This document shows, piece by piece, positions 62,997 through 64,000 of a stretch of DNA of 64,000 nt. How positions within the stretch are numbered: the stretch's first letter is position 1; every line of letters starts with the position of its first letter. The DNA lies in the NCBI GenBank assembly GCA_026874595.1, contig CM049309.1, positions 39,077,079 to 39,141,078 of the forward strand, read 5' to 3'. Made by a program: the position numbers and the translations under genes. Source of the DNA: Sipunculus nudus (lineage: Eukaryota > Annelida > Sipuncula > Golfingiida > Sipunculidae). The notes beneath the pieces were generated by a model. That model was not told where the DNA came from. It ran no database searches and worked only from the letters and a program-made list of their open reading frames with translations.

Positions 62997-63072
62997 ATTT
63001 AACTGCTTTTACATTATAGCAATCTCTCTGTGGTGGTCACCTTTCTCATGGTCAAAAGTGTTTTATTTTTAA

Positions 63073-64000
63073 ACTAGATGTGGTCGGACAATGGTCCTCA
63101 GAAGGCCCCGCATTTCTGGTAGTGCTGGACTAGTTAAAAATTAAGTTAAATTTGAAAAATATGACAAACAAAAATAGGTTTATTTCCATATGCATGAGGG
63201 GAAAAATCCTACTGGATCAAATGATATTAAAAAAGATATGTCTGAAATAATGTGTGCAACAGAAAATCACCGAATGTAGTCTGTTGGCCATATTTGATTT
63301 TGAGCAAGTCTGTATTTCAATTGGTCTGGAGCCCCCATAGTCACCAATGATCCCTGTGAAATTGGGAAAGCTGCGCAGTAGGTTGTTGTTGAGTTACCGC
63401 GCAAATGAAAATCTGGGATCAGGCTGTGGCAGCCATATTGGAATTCCGACAGGTCTGTTATTCAATAGGTCTGGAGCCCTCACAGGTACCAATTATCCCT
63501 GTGAATTTGGGAAAGCTGCAATAGGTTGTTGTTGAGTTATCACACGTGAAAAAAAATCAACAATCAGGCTGTGGCGGCCATATTGGAATTCCGACATGTC
63601 TGTAATTCAATAGGTCTGGAGCCCTCACAGGTTCCAATAATCCCTGTGAATATGGGAAAGCTGCAGTAGGTTGTTGTTGAGTTATTTTGCGCGAAAGAAA
63701 TTATGCCATCAGGCTGTGGCGGCCTGATTGGAATTCCAACAGGTCTGTAATTCAATAGGTATGGAGCCCTCATAGGTACCAATCATCCTTGTAAATAAGG
63801 GAAAGCCGCAGTAGGTTGCTATTGAGTTATCACGCGCGAAATAAAAACAGCGCTCAGGCTGTGGCGGCCATATTGGAATTCCAACAGGTCTGTAATTCAA
63901 TAGGTCTGTAGCCCTCATAGGTACAAATCATCCCTGGGAACTTGGGAAAGCTGCATTAGGTTGTCGTTGAGTTATTGCGCACGAAAGGAAATCAGCGATC
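63073..64000 (+). repeat. Helentron-like repeat, family 4, cut by the window end
   Basis: Starts ACTAGATGTGGTC with a small hairpin (GGAC, AATG, GTCC) and then GGCCCCGC. At least five core units of 145 bp follow, marked by AGGCTGTGGCGGCCATATTG or a close form at 63421, 63566, 63711 and 63856, with a diverged first unit. The 3' end lies beyond 64000. Minus-strand frames here repeat the unit and are not genes. Confidence 0.75.

Overview
The window looks like an animal genome, most likely a mollusc or close lophotrochozoan. It is AT-rich, has spliceable coding sequence and no operon structure, and carries a dense load of short non-autonomous mobile elements. These include Helentron/'pearl'-like repeats with tandem cores and ACGG microsatellites, as described in bivalves, a tRNA-derived SINE, and decayed CR1/L2-like and RTE-like retrotransposons. 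The taxon is inferred from repeat style and gene content; no species is claimed.

The only well-supported host coding sequence is one minus-strand exon at 2571-2960. It carries the start codon and first 123 full codons of a synaptic vesicle glycoprotein 2 (SV2)-like transporter. It has a splice acceptor in the 5' UTR and a donor after the first membrane segment. The following exons must lie left of position 1. The non-coding first exon(s) must lie to the right, possibly far away, so most of the window is best read as 5' intron or upstream flank of this gene.

Layout: 969-2536 Helentron-like repeat; 2571-2960 SV2-like exon; 3206-4236 fold-back element built of inverted G/C-run minisatellites; 5303-6522 Helentron-like repeat rich in TGACCT half-sites; 6632-11870 a minisatellite split by an LTR-type element (7002-11307, minus orientation, no gag-pol); 13771-14134 SINE; 15618-17184 and 19707-23359 Helentron-like repeats; 24983-25534 MITE-like element; 25.9-27.3 kb two minisatellites; 30555-31660 a second SINE split by a roughly 0.7 kb CpG-rich block; 31815-34430 a CRE-bearing repeat split by a roughly 2.1 kb insertion; 37301-41366 a 4 kb inverted-repeat element with TATA-phased arrays at both ends; 44836-45340 CR1/L2-like fragment; 45648-46084 a tiny LTR-like direct-repeat element; 47.0-47.95 kb GAGTCC-type repeats; 50185-51902 Helentron-like family 2; 54135-54470 minisatellite; 57135-57722 intact CRE-bearing repeat; 57900-58810 RTE-like pseudogene; 61805-62996 Helentron-like family 3; 63073-64000 start of a fourth family, cut by the window end.

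The most interesting pattern is that three Helentron-like families with unrelated sequences share one fine-scale terminal architecture. A 12-bp palindrome, GGTGGCGCCACC, also recurs in at least three otherwise unrelated repeat families. No bacterial-type system, CRISPR array, rRNA or intact tRNA gene was seen.
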